Source: RPQJ01 sp963706755 (lineage in GTDB: Bacteria; Pseudomonadota; Gammaproteobacteria; Steroidobacterales; Steroidobacteraceae). From it: a DNA stretch of 64,000 nt. This document shows, piece by piece, positions 1-8,895 of this stretch (its first letter is position 1; each line of letters opens with the position of its first letter). The stretch is from positions 164,191 to 228,190 of the forward strand of contig CAVPNH010000003.1 of assembly GCA_963706755.1 (NCBI GenBank), written 5' to 3'. The translations under genes and the position numbers were made by a program. The notes beneath the pieces are model-generated. The model did no database searches, had not been told where the DNA came from, and saw only the letters and a program-made list of their open reading frames with translations.

Positions 1-1019
1 TCGCGCGCGCCGGCACTGGGGCCGAGCAGCGCCGCGCAGGCGTCGACGAGCGTCGGCCGCTCCTCGAGGGTGCCGATCGCGGGGTGCGAAGCGAGAACCT
101 GGTCCAGCAGCGTCGTGCCGGACCGCGGGAAGCCGACCAGGAAGACCGGCTTCGCGTCACCACGCTTCGGTCCGTGCTGCCACTGGCTCACGTCGGCCTC
201 CCGCAGCAGGCTGCGCAGCCGGCGGACCGTCGGCGGCGACATGAACCCGGCATCCTGCGCGAACGTCTCCGCATGCTGCTCGAGCTGGATCCGATTCGCC
301 GCCGTGTAGCGGGCGAACGCCTCGTCGTAGTCGCCAATCCGGTCGAAGGCATCGCCGAGGTGGCCCTCGGCGATCGCGCGGTTCACCGCCGAGAGGCCCG
401 GGTCGTCGAGCATCGCCCGCAGGTCGGCGACGGCCGAGGCCGTGTCGTCGGTCCGGATCAGGACTTTCGCGCGGGTGAGCCGCGCCGCGGCGTTGCGCGG
501 CGCGACCTGCAGGGCGCGTCCAGCCAGCGTCATCGCCTGGTCCAGCCGATGCTCCTGCTCGGCGAGTCCCGCGAGTGCGGCGAGCGCATCAGCGTATCCG
601 GGCTGGAGCTCGACGGCCTTGGCGTAGCGCGCGGCGGCAGCATCGCGTTCGCCGAGATCCAGCAGAACGTTGCCGAGGTTGTGCTGCGCGACGGCGAATT
701 TCGGCTCCGCAGCGACTGCAGCCTCCAGTGCCCGGCGTGCCTCGGCGAGCCGACCTGAATTCCGGTACGCACAGCCGAGGTTCGATAAGACGTGGACGTG
801 ATTCGGGCTCGCGCGCTGCGCCCGCTCCAGGAACGCAATGCCTTGCACGAGGCCGCCGCGCTCGAGTTGCACGAGTCCCAGCATCATCAGCGCGTTTGCC
901 TCCTCGCCGTTCTGGCGAACGATGTCCGCGCAGATTGCCTCGACCTCCTCGAGGCGACGCGCCTGAAGCGCCGTCGCGGCGCGCTGCAGTGACTGTCTCA
1001 GGAGATCGAGTTTGCTCAC
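1..1019 (-). CDS. TPR-repeat sulfotransferase, C-terminus beyond window edge
   Basis: The minus-strand frame runs off the left edge, so only the N-terminal part (about 339 residues) is present. It begins with tandem tetratricopeptide repeats (for example ALMMLGLVQLERGG and AVAQHNLGNVLLDLGERDAA). It then enters a sulfotransferase domain with the PAPS-binding loop PVFLVGFPRSGTTLLDQ near residue 295. TPR-sulfotransferase fusions of this type transfer sulfate from PAPS to unknown acceptors; the acceptor cannot be read here. The GTG at 1019 is chosen because the TPR region starts right after it. An in-frame ATG at 1076 would add 19 residues, and neither start has a clear ribosome site. The last visible residues are still inside the sulfotransferase domain. 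Confidence 0.8.
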   Translation of the reverse strand, partial: MSKLDLLRQSLQRAATALQARRLEEVEAICADIVRQNGEEANALMMLGLVQLERGGLVQGIAFLERAQRASPNHVHVLSNLGCAYRNSGRLAEARRALEAAVAAEPKFAVAQHNLGNVLLDLGERDAAAARYAKAVELQPGYADALAALAGLAEQEHRLDQAMTLAGRALQVAPRNAAARLTRAKVLIRTDDTASAVADLRAMLDDPGLSAVNRAIAEGHLGDAFDRIGDYDEAFARYTAANRIQLEQHAETFAQDAGFMSPPTVRRLRSLLREADVSQWQHGPKRGDAKPVFLVGFPRSGTTLLDQVLASHPAIGTLEERPTLVDACAALLGPSAGAR

Positions 1020-1202
1020 GGAATCACCGGTCGAAAGCCGCGGTCGCCGGCCGGACAAGGCAGGTTCGCAGAGCATAAGTCAAACCCGGTGCGCCGTCGG
1101 GTGCCCGCGCCCGGGCCTGCCCGATCGGCTCGTTCCGCCTGCGAGTGCCGGACCTGCGCAGGTGCGCGATTGCGCACGCCAGCTGGTGCTGATTAGACGC
1201 CG

Positions 1203-1883
1203 TCAAAACAGCCCTTTCACCCAGGCGATCGACGCACCGATAAAGACCATGGCTTTCAACTTGAACAGGGCCATGCCATCGCCATCCTGGGGCACTGGTT
1301 CGCCGCAGCGGGGGTCGGAGCGCTGCAATGCGCCGGTCATCTGGTGGTCGATGGGAATGGGTTCGCAGCCGTGCGTGGTCTCGCAGACGAAGTCCCACGG
1401 GTCGCGAGCGGGGGCGTGACAGCCGAAGCAGTTCTTGCCGAAACGATTATTGACCTCGGCAAAGCCACGCTTGCCGATCCTGGTGCCCGTCGCGCTGACG
1501 TCCAACTCAAAGAACTCCCAGTCCCCGGTGGCCGGGTTGAACCCGGCCTCGCGCTTGACCATGGCTTCCGTGGGCACCAGCTGCACCACCGATCCGGCCG
1601 GGTAGACGGCACCTTTGGCCGCGTTGGCGGCAGCCAGCGTACCGGCCATGTTGCCGAGGAGGTTGTCGACGTAAAAATGTCGCACCGGGGTCATCTTGCG
1701 TATGCAGCGAAACGTATTGTCGTCGACCTTGACGGGGATCACGGTAACCACAGTTGCCGGGGTCGCAGCCGGCGTTGCCGGGGTCGCAGCCGGCGTCGCC
1801 GGCGTGCCAGCGGCGGCGACCACTCCAATCAGCCCGCTTGCCAGCACCAACACCATGGCCGTGCCACCAATCATTCTTCTCAT
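1203..1883 (-). CDS. P460-like secreted monoheme c-type cytochrome
   Basis: A 226-residue protein with a signal peptide (residues 1-25, ending VVAAAG), then a Thr/Pro/Ala spacer made of repeated TPAATPA units (residues 27-44). A compact domain with one c-type heme site, CFGCH at residues 152-156, follows. The layout (heme motif late in the chain, then a DPWDFV stretch) resembles the cytochrome P460 family, which is periplasmic and linked to hydroxylamine or similar redox reactions. The family call is by motif layout only. Four other cysteines (about 60, 167, 173 and 193) could form disulfides. The ATG at 1883 is preceded by a good GGGGAG ribosome site. The gene is divergent from the dehydratase at 2081. 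Confidence 0.6.
   Translation of the reverse strand: MRRMIGGTAMVLVLASGLIGVVAAAGTPATPAATPATPAATPATVVTVIPVKVDDNTFRCIRKMTPVRHFYVDNLLGNMAGTLAAANAAKGAVYPAGSVVQLVPTEAMVKREAGFNPATGDWEFFELDVSATGTRIGKRGFAEVNNRFGKNCFGCHAPARDPWDFVCETTHGCEPIPIDHQMTGALQRSDPRCGEPVPQDGDGMALFKLKAMVFIGASIAWVKGLF
1753..1815. repeat. 21-bp tandem repeat in cytochrome spacer
   Basis: Two exact 21-bp units occupy 1753-1773 and 1774-1794 (each starts gttgccgggg and ends cagccggc), followed by a degenerate third unit. The repeat encodes the seven-residue TPAATPA spacer between signal peptide and heme domain. The 21-bp period keeps frame, so copy-number change would only lengthen or shorten the linker. Confidence 0.8.
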
Positions 1884-2080
1884 TGCTCACTCCCCTGTAT
1901 TCAAGTTGTCGCTTCGTCATTGAAGCACAAGCATGGGTCGGTGAGGATCATGGCGTGAGCCTGCCGCGCCTCGTGTCCGGCGTCACCGCGCACTGATCGG
2001 GCGGCATGGCCGGGTTGGCCGAAGTCGTCGCTCTCGTGTAATAGTCTCCCCTCCTCGACTCGGACACGCGAACGCACGCC

Positions 2081-3061
2081 ATGTCGCTGCAGCAGCCCGG
2101 CACCACGCTCGAACCCGTTCGCGCCATCACGCTCGATGATGTCCGCGCGGCGCGCGAGCGAATCGCCGGCACCATCGTGCGTACGCCGCTCATCCGTCTC
2201 GAACTCGGGCCCGACTACCCCGACATCCGCCTCAAGCTCGAGAACCTGCAGCCCATCAACGCCTACAAGCTGCGCGGAGCCGCCAATGCGGTGGCGAGGC
2301 TGCCCGACACCGAGCGCCAACGCGGCGTCTGGACCATCAGCGCCGGCAATGCCGGGCAAGGCGTCGCCTACGCCGCGCGCAAGGCTGGCGTGCCGTGCAC
2401 CGTGGTGTATATCGAGACTGCGCCCGCCTCCAAGATCGAGCGCATGAGGGCGCTCGGCGCGAGGCTCGTGCCCGTCTCCTACGATCGTGCCTGGCAGGCC
2501 CTGGAGGATCGTTCGTATCCCGGTGTCGACGGCACGTTCATCCATCCCTTCGACGACCACGATTTCATCGTCGGCCACGCCACCATGGGCCTGGAGATCC
2601 TCGAGGACGCGCCAGACACCACCGCGGTGATCGGCAGCATCGGCGGTGGCGGGCTCATCGCCGGTGTCGGCAGCGCCGTCAAGGCGCTCAAGCCCGACAT
2701 CAGGGTGTGGGGTGCCGAACCCGAGACCGCGGCCCCCGCGGCACTCTCGTTCGCGAAAGGATCGCCCCAGGTATTCAAGGACTGGAAAGCATCGTTCGTC
2801 GACGGCGCCGGGGGCCAGAGCGTATTCCCGCGCATGTGGCAACGCATGACGCCCGTGGTGGACGGCTACATCGTCGTCACGCTGGAGGAAACCCGGCACG
2901 CCATGCGCCTCATGGCCGAGAAGGCGCGGGTCATCGCCGAGGGTGCCGGGGCCTTGCCGCTCGCTGCCGCGCTGACCGGCAAGGCTGGCCGCGGGCCCAT
3001 CGTTGCCATTGTTTCCGGCGGCAACATCGACCTGAAGAAGTTCGCCGAACTGGTCGCGTGA
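2081..3061 (+). CDS. threonine/serine dehydratase-like PLP enzyme
   Basis: A 326-residue fold-type II pyridoxal-phosphate enzyme. The Schiff-base lysine sits in INAYKLRGA (about residue 68). The phosphate-binding glycine loop is GSIGGGGLIAG (about 188-198), and the C-terminal cofactor contact is VSGGNID. Length and the absence of a C-terminal ACT domain match catabolic threonine dehydratases, serine racemases and related deaminases rather than biosynthetic IlvA. Probable reaction: deamination of L-threonine or L-serine to the 2-oxoacid and ammonia. Exact substrate cannot be decided. It stands alone, with the LtrA-type gene 35 bp downstream on the same strand. Confidence 0.85.
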   Translation: MSLQQPGTTLEPVRAITLDDVRAARERIAGTIVRTPLIRLELGPDYPDIRLKLENLQPINAYKLRGAANAVARLPDTERQRGVWTISAGNAGQGVAYAARKAGVPCTVVYIETAPASKIERMRALGARLVPVSYDRAWQALEDRSYPGVDGTFIHPFDDHDFIVGHATMGLEILEDAPDTTAVIGSIGGGGLIAGVGSAVKALKPDIRVWGAEPETAAPAALSFAKGSPQVFKDWKASFVDGAGGQSVFPRMWQRMTPVVDGYIVVTLEETRHAMRLMAEKARVIAEGAGALPLAAALTGKAGRGPIVAIVSGGNIDLKKFAELVA

Positions 3062-3096
3062 CGCGATTGGCAGCTTCGCGCCCTACTATCCTCCCG

Positions 3097-4287
3097 ATGA
3101 CCACCAGCCACCACCGCCTGTTCCGTGACCGATCGGCGCACGCCCACAGCATCGTCACCTATATCGAACTGTTCTTCGACCTGGTGTTCGTGTTTGCGAT
3201 CACCCAGCTGTCGACCCGGCTGCTCAACAATTTGACGCTGATCGGCGCGCTGGAGACGCTCACGCTGTTCCTCGCGGTCTGGTGGGTGTGGATCTACACC
3301 AGCTGGGTGACGAACTGGCTTGATCCGGAGCGGGCCAATGTCCGGCTGATGCTGATCGTCATGATGCTGGGCGGGCTGGCGCTGTCGAGCGGCATTCCCG
3401 ATGCCTTTGGCCAGACCGGCCTGCTGTTTGCCGGGGCCTATGTCGCGATGCAGCTGTTTCGCAGTCTTTACATGGTCTGGGCCTCGCGCGGGGTGAACGA
3501 GGGGCGCAAGCGTAATTTCCTGCGTATCAGTTTCTGGTTCCTGCTGTCTGCGCCGCTGTGGCTGGCGGGTGCGATCAGCCCGCCTGAGGCGCGGCTGCTC
3601 CTCTGGGCGACCGCCATCGCCTTCGAATATGCGGGCCCGTTTGCACTGTTCCGCACACCCGTCCTCGGCAGGTCCACCTTCGTTGATTGGGATATATCGG
3701 GCGGCCATATGGCCGAACGCTGCGCGCTGTTCATCATCATCGCGCTGGGCGAGGCGGTGCTGGTCACTGGCGCGACCTTTGCCAAGTTGCCGTCCGACAC
3801 GCCGACCACCATCGCCTTTGTCACCAGCTTCCTTGGCAGCGCGACGATGTGGTGGATCTATTTCGATATCGGAGCGAAGCGCGCCTCCACGATGATCAGC
3901 GCGGCCGACAATGCCGGGTTCATCGCCCGCAATGCCTATACCTATCTGCACATGCCGATCGTTGCAGGTGTCATCGTCAGCGCCGTTGCCGACGAGATGA
4001 TACTGGCGCATCCGACGGGAGCCAGCAGCCTGACCCTGATATTGGTGAGCATCGGCGGGCCGTGGCTGTTCCTCGTCGGCAACCAGGCGTTCAAGTGGAG
4101 CACCTCGGAGATGAAATATCCGCCACTGTCGCATTTGATCGGCATGCTGATGTTACTGGCGATTGGCGGCGCGGCCTGGTGGTTCGGCTGGCAGCCGCTG
4201 ACCATTGGCATCGCAGCAACCGGCGCGCTGGCCTTCACCGCAATCTGGGAATGGGATTCCCTGACCGGGCACAAACTGCTGCGATAG
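3097..4287 (+). CDS. low temperature requirement A (LtrA) family membrane protein
   Basis: A 396-residue polytopic inner-membrane protein with about a dozen hydrophobic segments. It has the family's N-terminal signature IVTYIELFFDLVFVFAITQL and the later GHMAERCALFIIIALGEAVL segment. LtrA proteins were named from a Listeria cold-growth mutant; biochemical function is unknown. The ATG at 3097 is the first methionine before the conserved region. Codon choice is noticeably more AT-tolerant than in neighbours (tat, ttt, gat, gatata), closer to what one sees in sphingomonad-type alphaproteobacteria, so transfer is plausible. The flanking genes on both sides are unrelated. Confidence 0.85.
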   Translation: MTTSHHRLFRDRSAHAHSIVTYIELFFDLVFVFAITQLSTRLLNNLTLIGALETLTLFLAVWWVWIYTSWVTNWLDPERANVRLMLIVMMLGGLALSSGIPDAFGQTGLLFAGAYVAMQLFRSLYMVWASRGVNEGRKRNFLRISFWFLLSAPLWLAGAISPPEARLLLWATAIAFEYAGPFALFRTPVLGRSTFVDWDISGGHMAERCALFIIIALGEAVLVTGATFAKLPSDTPTTIAFVTSFLGSATMWWIYFDIGAKRASTMISAADNAGFIARNAYTYLHMPIVAGVIVSAVADEMILAHPTGASSLTLILVSIGGPWLFLVGNQAFKWSTSEMKYPPLSHLIGMLMLLAIGGAAWWFGWQPLTIGIAATGALAFTAIWEWDSLTGHKLLR

Positions 4288-4554
4288 GAGACCAACGGGA
4301 GGACCATCGGATATGCAGTCGCGGTCGGGACTTGATGCGTCATGGACGCGCAAGACCCAATGAATGAGCGGGCTTTCGGATAATCACAGGCCGTAACTGG
4401 CCGATGCCGGAACAGGCCGGATCGGGGTCGAAAATCGGCGCGATGCCGATCAATGAGCGCCGAGGACAGGGTCGCAAACTCCTGCTGACCGACCCGCTAG
4501 CGTTCACCCCGCAGCATCGCCAGCCCCGGCCTGTCACTCAGCGGAGGCGAGGAA

Positions 4555-5106
4555 TCAGAGGAACGTCCAGGTGGCGCCCAGCGAAATCATGTCGACGGTG
4601 TTGGCGTCGGCGATGTCAAACTGCTCGTATTCGGCGCGGATCGCGAGGCTCCCGAGGCGGAACTGCGCGCCGACGCCCCATGTGAAATCGGTGCCGTCCT
4701 CGCTGACTTTGCCGAAGCCCGGTGCCCGTAGGTCGGCACTCCAGTCGATCGCCCCGGCCCGGGCCAGGAGGTCCACGGGCCCGAGCGGCAGGAAGCCGAC
4801 GGCGGATACCGATACGCCGTTGATGTCGGTCTCGAGCTCGATGCCCTGCACCTTGTCGCTACCGCTTCCGAGGTCCACGTAGTCGGCCTCGACGGCCAGC
4901 CAGTCCAGGAAGCGCCAGCCGGCAATCGCCTTGAAGCCCGTGCTCCCGGCGTCGTAATCGAAATTGCTGCCATCGATGCTGTCATCGACCTTGACGCCTG
5001 CTGCGCCGACACTGCCTCCCAGGTAGATGCCGTTGTCCGCCGACTGCGCCGGAAAGGCGGCCATCCCCGCCGCGAGGGCGGCAAACGCAACGAACAGGTT
5101 CTTCAT
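4555..5106 (-). CDS. outer-membrane beta-barrel protein (OmpA/OmpW-like porin fold)
   Basis: A 183-residue protein with a Sec signal peptide (ending FPAQSA) and alternating short beta strands. Examples are YLGGSVGAAGVKV, GFKAIAGWRFLDWLAVEADYVDL and FRLGSLAIRAEYEQFDI. The terminal strand is ISLGATWTFL, ending in aromatic-Leu as expected for a BamA-recognised barrel. Size suits an eight-stranded barrel. The start at 5106 is preferred over a GTG two codons upstream, because the CAGGAG ribosome site lies 9 nt before this ATG but only 3 nt before the GTG. Ligand or role is not readable from sequence. Confidence 0.75.
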   Translation of the reverse strand: MKNLFVAFAALAAGMAAFPAQSADNGIYLGGSVGAAGVKVDDSIDGSNFDYDAGSTGFKAIAGWRFLDWLAVEADYVDLGSGSDKVQGIELETDINGVSVSAVGFLPLGPVDLLARAGAIDWSADLRAPGFGKVSEDGTDFTWGVGAQFRLGSLAIRAEYEQFDIADANTVDMISLGATWTFL

Positions 5107-5364
5107 GTGCACGGGCTCCTGGCGATGGGTGACGGTTGTGGTGCGCTTCGAAGACGAATTCTAGCGGACGGAGCCGACGTGCGACGCCAGTGAGCGGCCG
5201 GACTCCGCGAACTGGCGCTCAAATTTGAGACGCTGTTGGCCCAAATGCCCGTCCACCTCGTACCCACGACCACTGATCCACATTGCGTTGGGTGGATCAC
5301 GCAGCTCTGATACAGAAACCCCGGCGCGGCGCTGGGACAACTGGAGTAAGTCGGAAGAATTCCG

Positions 5365-6372
5365 CTACGTTGACGGTGTGGCCTCGCCGAACAGCGCGCG
5401 GCGAAGGAATCGTCCTGCGGCGTCGATGGCCCGCCTCGCCTCGGGCATGATGCTGGCGGAGAAGTGCCAGACGTGCTGCATGTGGGGCCAGACCTCCAGT
5501 GTCACGTCTACGCCGGCGGCCCGAGCACGCTCCGCAAGGCCGACTGCATCGTCCAGGAGGATCTCGTCGCCCCCCGCGTGGACGAGGAGTGGAGGGAGCC
5601 CTCGGAGATCGGCGAACAGCGGAGAAGCGAGGGGCGTCCGCGGGTCTTCTCCAGCAAGGTAGAACTGCGCGGCCTGCGCGAGGTGTGCGCTCGAGAGTAC
5701 GAGGTCCTCGCTGGCCTTGGTCTTGTGAGAAGCCCCGCTCCCGCTCAGGTCGGTCCATGGCGACAGGCACGCTACCGCCGCTGGAAGGGCCGTCCCCTGA
5801 TCCCGGAGCCGCAAGAGGAGCGCGAGGCTCAATCCTCCGCCCGCCGAGTCCCCGGCCACGACGATCTTGTCCGACGCGAAACCGGTGGCGAGGAGCTCGC
5901 GATAGATCGCTGCCGCGTCGTCGATGCCTGCAGGGAACGGGTGCTCGGGAGCAAGGCGATAGTCGATGATCAGACCGCGAACGCCGGTGGCCCGAGCGAG
6001 GTTCGCGGCCAAAGCGCGGTGCGAGTCAATGGAGCCTGCGCAGTACGAGCCCCCGTGCAGGTAAAGAAGCGCGGCGGAAGCTGTCGCCTCCTTCGGTACG
6101 AGCCACTCGGCGGGCACGGAGCCTATCGCTACGGGCAATGACTCAACGGGCCCGAGCGGCTTGAAAAGCTTGGCCAGGCCTTCAAGCTCGCGTCGCTCCG
6201 CCACGGGATCGTAGCGTTCTGGCCTCGGTCGAAAGAGGTTCTGGAGCCGGAGATAGGCCTTGAGCGCATGGGCCTGAAAGCTCGGCACGTCGATCTCCCC
6301 GGCGAGCGGAGCGCGCTCGCTTGAAGGCGTGGATGTTCGCTCGGAGAGGAGCCGTAGTCCAGAACCCTGCAT
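5365..6372 (-). CDS. alpha/beta-hydrolase, hormone-sensitive-lipase (family IV) esterase
   Basis: A 335-residue cytosolic-looking hydrolase with the oxyanion-hole motif HGGSYCAG (about residue 106) and nucleophile motif GDSAGG (Ser at about 176). The acid motif is GGDEILLDD and the catalytic His is near the C-terminus in MQHVWH. This is the full set for bacterial HSL-like carboxylesterases, which hydrolyse short acyl esters. The first 60 residues are longer than usual and poorly conserved, so an internal start is possible. No partner genes flank it, so the physiological substrate is unknown. Confidence 0.85.
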   Translation of the reverse strand: MQGSGLRLLSERTSTPSSERAPLAGEIDVPSFQAHALKAYLRLQNLFRPRPERYDPVAERRELEGLAKLFKPLGPVESLPVAIGSVPAEWLVPKEATASAALLYLHGGSYCAGSIDSHRALAANLARATGVRGLIIDYRLAPEHPFPAGIDDAAAIYRELLATGFASDKIVVAGDSAGGGLSLALLLRLRDQGTALPAAVACLSPWTDLSGSGASHKTKASEDLVLSSAHLAQAAQFYLAGEDPRTPLASPLFADLRGLPPLLVHAGGDEILLDDAVGLAERARAAGVDVTLEVWPHMQHVWHFSASIMPEARRAIDAAGRFLRRALFGEATPST

Positions 6373-6904
6373 CTCGCAGGGCCGCGCCTGGAGGGTGTGA
6401 GATTACAAGCGCGGAGCGGGGCCGGGGCATCTGCGTTGAGCGCCGCGTTCCAACACTACGTATTGCCGAGCGGATGTGCCCGAGTACCGTTGGCGCAGTC
6501 GCCGCAATCAGTGCCTAAGCGACGCAGGGCAAGCTCAACGATCGCATCAAGCTGGGAGGTGGTCAGCGATGTTCCGTGATAGGGCACGGCTGAAGTACCA
6601 CTGTGTGGAGGTCATCGCAGGCGAAAACGCTTGCGACGCTGCTCGCTCACTCCAACACCTTCGCGTGTTGTCGGCTGGTGCCCCGCTGCTGCCCCTCAAG
6701 ACCTGTGACCATCCTGCCACCTGCAAGTGCGTCTACCGCCACTTCGATGATCGACGGCGCGGTCCGCGACGCGAGTACGAACACGCATCGAAGGTCCTCC
6801 CCCACACGGGCGCCGAGCGGCGAATGGGGCATGGACGGCGCGAGACCGACGACTATTAGAGAACCGAGCAAGTCGGGTCTAGTGACACGTTCATTCGACG
6901 CAGG

Positions 6905-6922
6905 ACCCCGCTTCGGCGGGGT
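6905..6922 (+). terminator. candidate rho-independent terminator
   Basis: A 7-bp stem with TTCG tetraloop (accccgc, ttcg, gcggggt) is followed by ttct on the plus strand. The T tract is short, so it may be weak. No recognisable plus-strand gene ends just before it, so either an unannotated transcript or a relic is terminated here. Confidence 0.4.
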
Positions 6923-7186
6923 TTCTGCTAATCAGGACGCCCATCCATGGGGCGACCTGGCCCTGACGGCCACCCCTCGCGCAGAAACACCGGCGCGGGG
7001 ATGATCTTGCGTCGATCCGCTAGTGGTTGAGCCACGATCGGTTGCCGCCCTCGCCGCCCGGAAGGCTTCTGGCCTGGGCGTTACCCACTCAGGGAGCACC
7101 GGTATTGGCACGCCGGCGACGCCTGTATCGCTCCAGGCTGGCAGCCCTACGGGACCATCCGACGCCGCAGGGCTGCCAGATCGTGA

Positions 7187-7569
7187 GTGCCAGTGCGAGC
7201 GGCCCGCGTGGCGTCCGCGTTACAGTCGACGAGGACCACCAGATCGGTCTTGCTCAATTCAGCGGGCAGCTCCTGCCGGCAGCGGTTCTACTGGAAGTTG
7301 GTCCCGGGAGTCCCGGGATTCAGCTTCGGCCTCATGACGGCGGCACAAGTCCCTCGGAGAGACGCCAGGTCACGTGCGTGGAAGGCGAAACCCTGTATGC
7401 CATCGTCGACATCCACAACCGTTCGGCCGGGCTGACCCAGGGCGGTCTGCAATCAGAGGCGTCAGCCGCGATGAAGGTTTCGCCTGTCGTGCCCGAATGG
7501 ACCCGGCACGACGGCCTCGTCGTGTGGGCCGATGGAACCCGGCTCGTAACGGCAACCGGCGGGCGATGA
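7187..7569 (+). CDS. doubtful hypothetical protein
   Basis: An open plus-strand frame ends at 7569 and could start at a GTG near 7180 or further upstream at 7027. The stretch reads plausibly protein-like in its last 100 residues (ETLYAIVDIHNRSAGL, WTRHDGLVVWADGTRLV), but I recognise no family. There is no clear ribosome site. It could be a small gene, the tail of a degraded gene, or chance coding in GC-rich DNA. Confidence 0.2.
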
Positions 7570-7610
7570 GTGCCCCGAAGCAGGCTGGCTCGGGGGCGAG
7601 AAAGAGAATC

Positions 7611-7687
<77 letters not shown>

Positions 7688-7744
7688 ACGAGGGGCCGGA
7701 ATTGTCCGGACCCGGGCCGATCGAGTCAAGAAACAGGGGGAACC

Positions 7745-7788
7745 GGGGACATTCTCCTTTTTCGGACCCGAAAAAGGAGAATGTCCCC
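7745..7788. repeat. perfect 20-bp inverted repeat with 4-nt loop
   Basis: The left arm at 7745-7764 (ggggacattctcctttttcg) is exactly complementary to 7769-7788, with gacc as loop. It lies between the ychF stop and tRNA-Met. The perfect arms and GGGGACA ends look like a REP/MITE-type mobile palindrome rather than an ordinary terminator, though it could also end the ychF transcript. Confidence 0.7.
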
Positions 7789-7797
7789 TTCATCCCT

Positions 7798-8892
7798 TCA
7801 CACGTTGAACCGGAAGTGCATGACGTCGCCCTCGCGGACGACGTACTCCTTGCCTTCGAGCCGCATCTTGCCGGCCTCCTTGGCGCCCTGCTCGCCCTTA
7901 CAGGCGATGAAGTCGTCGTAGGCGATGACTTCGGCGCGGATGAAGCCCTTCTCGAAGTCCGTGTGGATCTCGCCGGCCGCCTGCGGCGCACAGGCCCCGA
8001 TGTGGCTGGTCCAGGCACGGACCTCCTTCGGGCCGACCGTGAAGAAGGTCAGCAGCCCCAGCAGGTGGTAGGCGGCACGGATCACCCGGTCGAGGCCGGG
8101 CTCGTGCAGGCCGAGTTCCTCGAGGAACGCCAGGCGGTCCGCCTCGTCGAGCTGTGCGATTTCCGCCTCGATCGCGGCGCACACGGGCACTACGTCGGCG
8201 CCCTCCGCGTCCGCGCGCTTCTGGACGGCGTCGAGGTACGGGTTGTCCTTGAAGCCGCCCTCCGCAACGTTTGCCACGTACATGAGCGGCTTCAGCGTGA
8301 TCAGGCAGTACTCCCGGAGCAGCGGCCGCTCCATCGGGTCCATCTGCATCGTGCGCGCGGGATTGCCTGCGTCGAGGTGGGCACGCATGCGCTTCAGCAG
8401 CTCAAACTGCCGCATCGCATCCTTGTCGCCCGCCTTCGACGCCTTCTCGGCGCGCCGCAGGCCACGCTCCACCGTATCGAGGTCGGCGAGCCCGAGCTCC
8501 GTGTTGATCACGTCGATGTCGGAGATCGGATCGATGCGCCCGGCGACGTGCACGATGTCGTCGTTCACGAAGCAGCGCACGACCTGCGCGATCGCGTCCG
8601 TCTCGCGGATGTGCGCCAGGAACTTGTTGCCGAGTCCCTCGCCCTTGGACGCGCCGGCGACGAGCCCGGCGATGTCCACGAACTCGACGGTGGTCGGAAG
8701 GATCTTCTCAGGCTTTGCGATCGCTGCGAGCTTCGCCAGCCGCAGGTCCGGCACCGGCACTACGCCCACGTTCGGGTCGATGGTGCAGAAAGGATAGTTC
8801 GCGGCCGCAGCGTTCTGCGCCTGCGTCACCGCGTTGAATAGCGTGGACTTGCCGACGTTCGGAAGCCCTACGATGCCGCACTTGATGCCCAT
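7798..8892 (-). CDS. ychF: redox-regulated ATPase / Obg-family P-loop protein YchF
   Basis: 364 residues, the usual YchF length. It has the P-loop GLPNVGKST (residues 8-16), switch region DIAGLVAGASKGEGLGNKF, and NVAE in place of the NKxD guanine motif. That substitution is why YchF prefers ATP over GTP. The C-terminal TGS domain ends in KEYVVREGDVMHFRFNV. YchF binds ribosomes and dampens stress responses. The gene follows pth with only 3 bp between, in the order seen in pseudomonads (pth-ychF). Confidence 0.97.
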   Translation of the reverse strand: MGIKCGIVGLPNVGKSTLFNAVTQAQNAAAANYPFCTIDPNVGVVPVPDLRLAKLAAIAKPEKILPTTVEFVDIAGLVAGASKGEGLGNKFLAHIRETDAIAQVVRCFVNDDIVHVAGRIDPISDIDVINTELGLADLDTVERGLRRAEKASKAGDKDAMRQFELLKRMRAHLDAGNPARTMQMDPMERPLLREYCLITLKPLMYVANVAEGGFKDNPYLDAVQKRADAEGADVVPVCAAIEAEIAQLDEADRLAFLEELGLHEPGLDRVIRAAYHLLGLLTFFTVGPKEVRAWTSHIGACAPQAAGEIHTDFEKGFIRAEVIAYDDFIACKGEQGAKEAGKMRLEGKEYVVREGDVMHFRFNV

Positions 8893-8895
8893 CAG

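Larger units (their letters stand above)
6373..7610. other. 1.2-kb stretch without a convincing gene
   Basis: Several short frames cross this stretch, but none shows a recognisable domain, a ribosome site plus sensible start, or consistent third-position bias. It contains one terminator-like hairpin (6905-6922), and one longer plus-strand frame around 7187-7569, which I list separately as doubtful. It ends at the 3' end of the tRNA-Met gene. It could hold decayed genes or an unrecognised small RNA. Confidence 0.5.

Noticed and set aside
1901..2899. Minus-strand frame opposite the PLP dehydratase
   Set aside because: Antisense of a conserved PLP enzyme; composition typical of a shadow frame.
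7702..8841. Plus-strand open frame of 379 codons opposite ychF
   Set aside because: Antisense of a perfectly conserved ychF; no family features.
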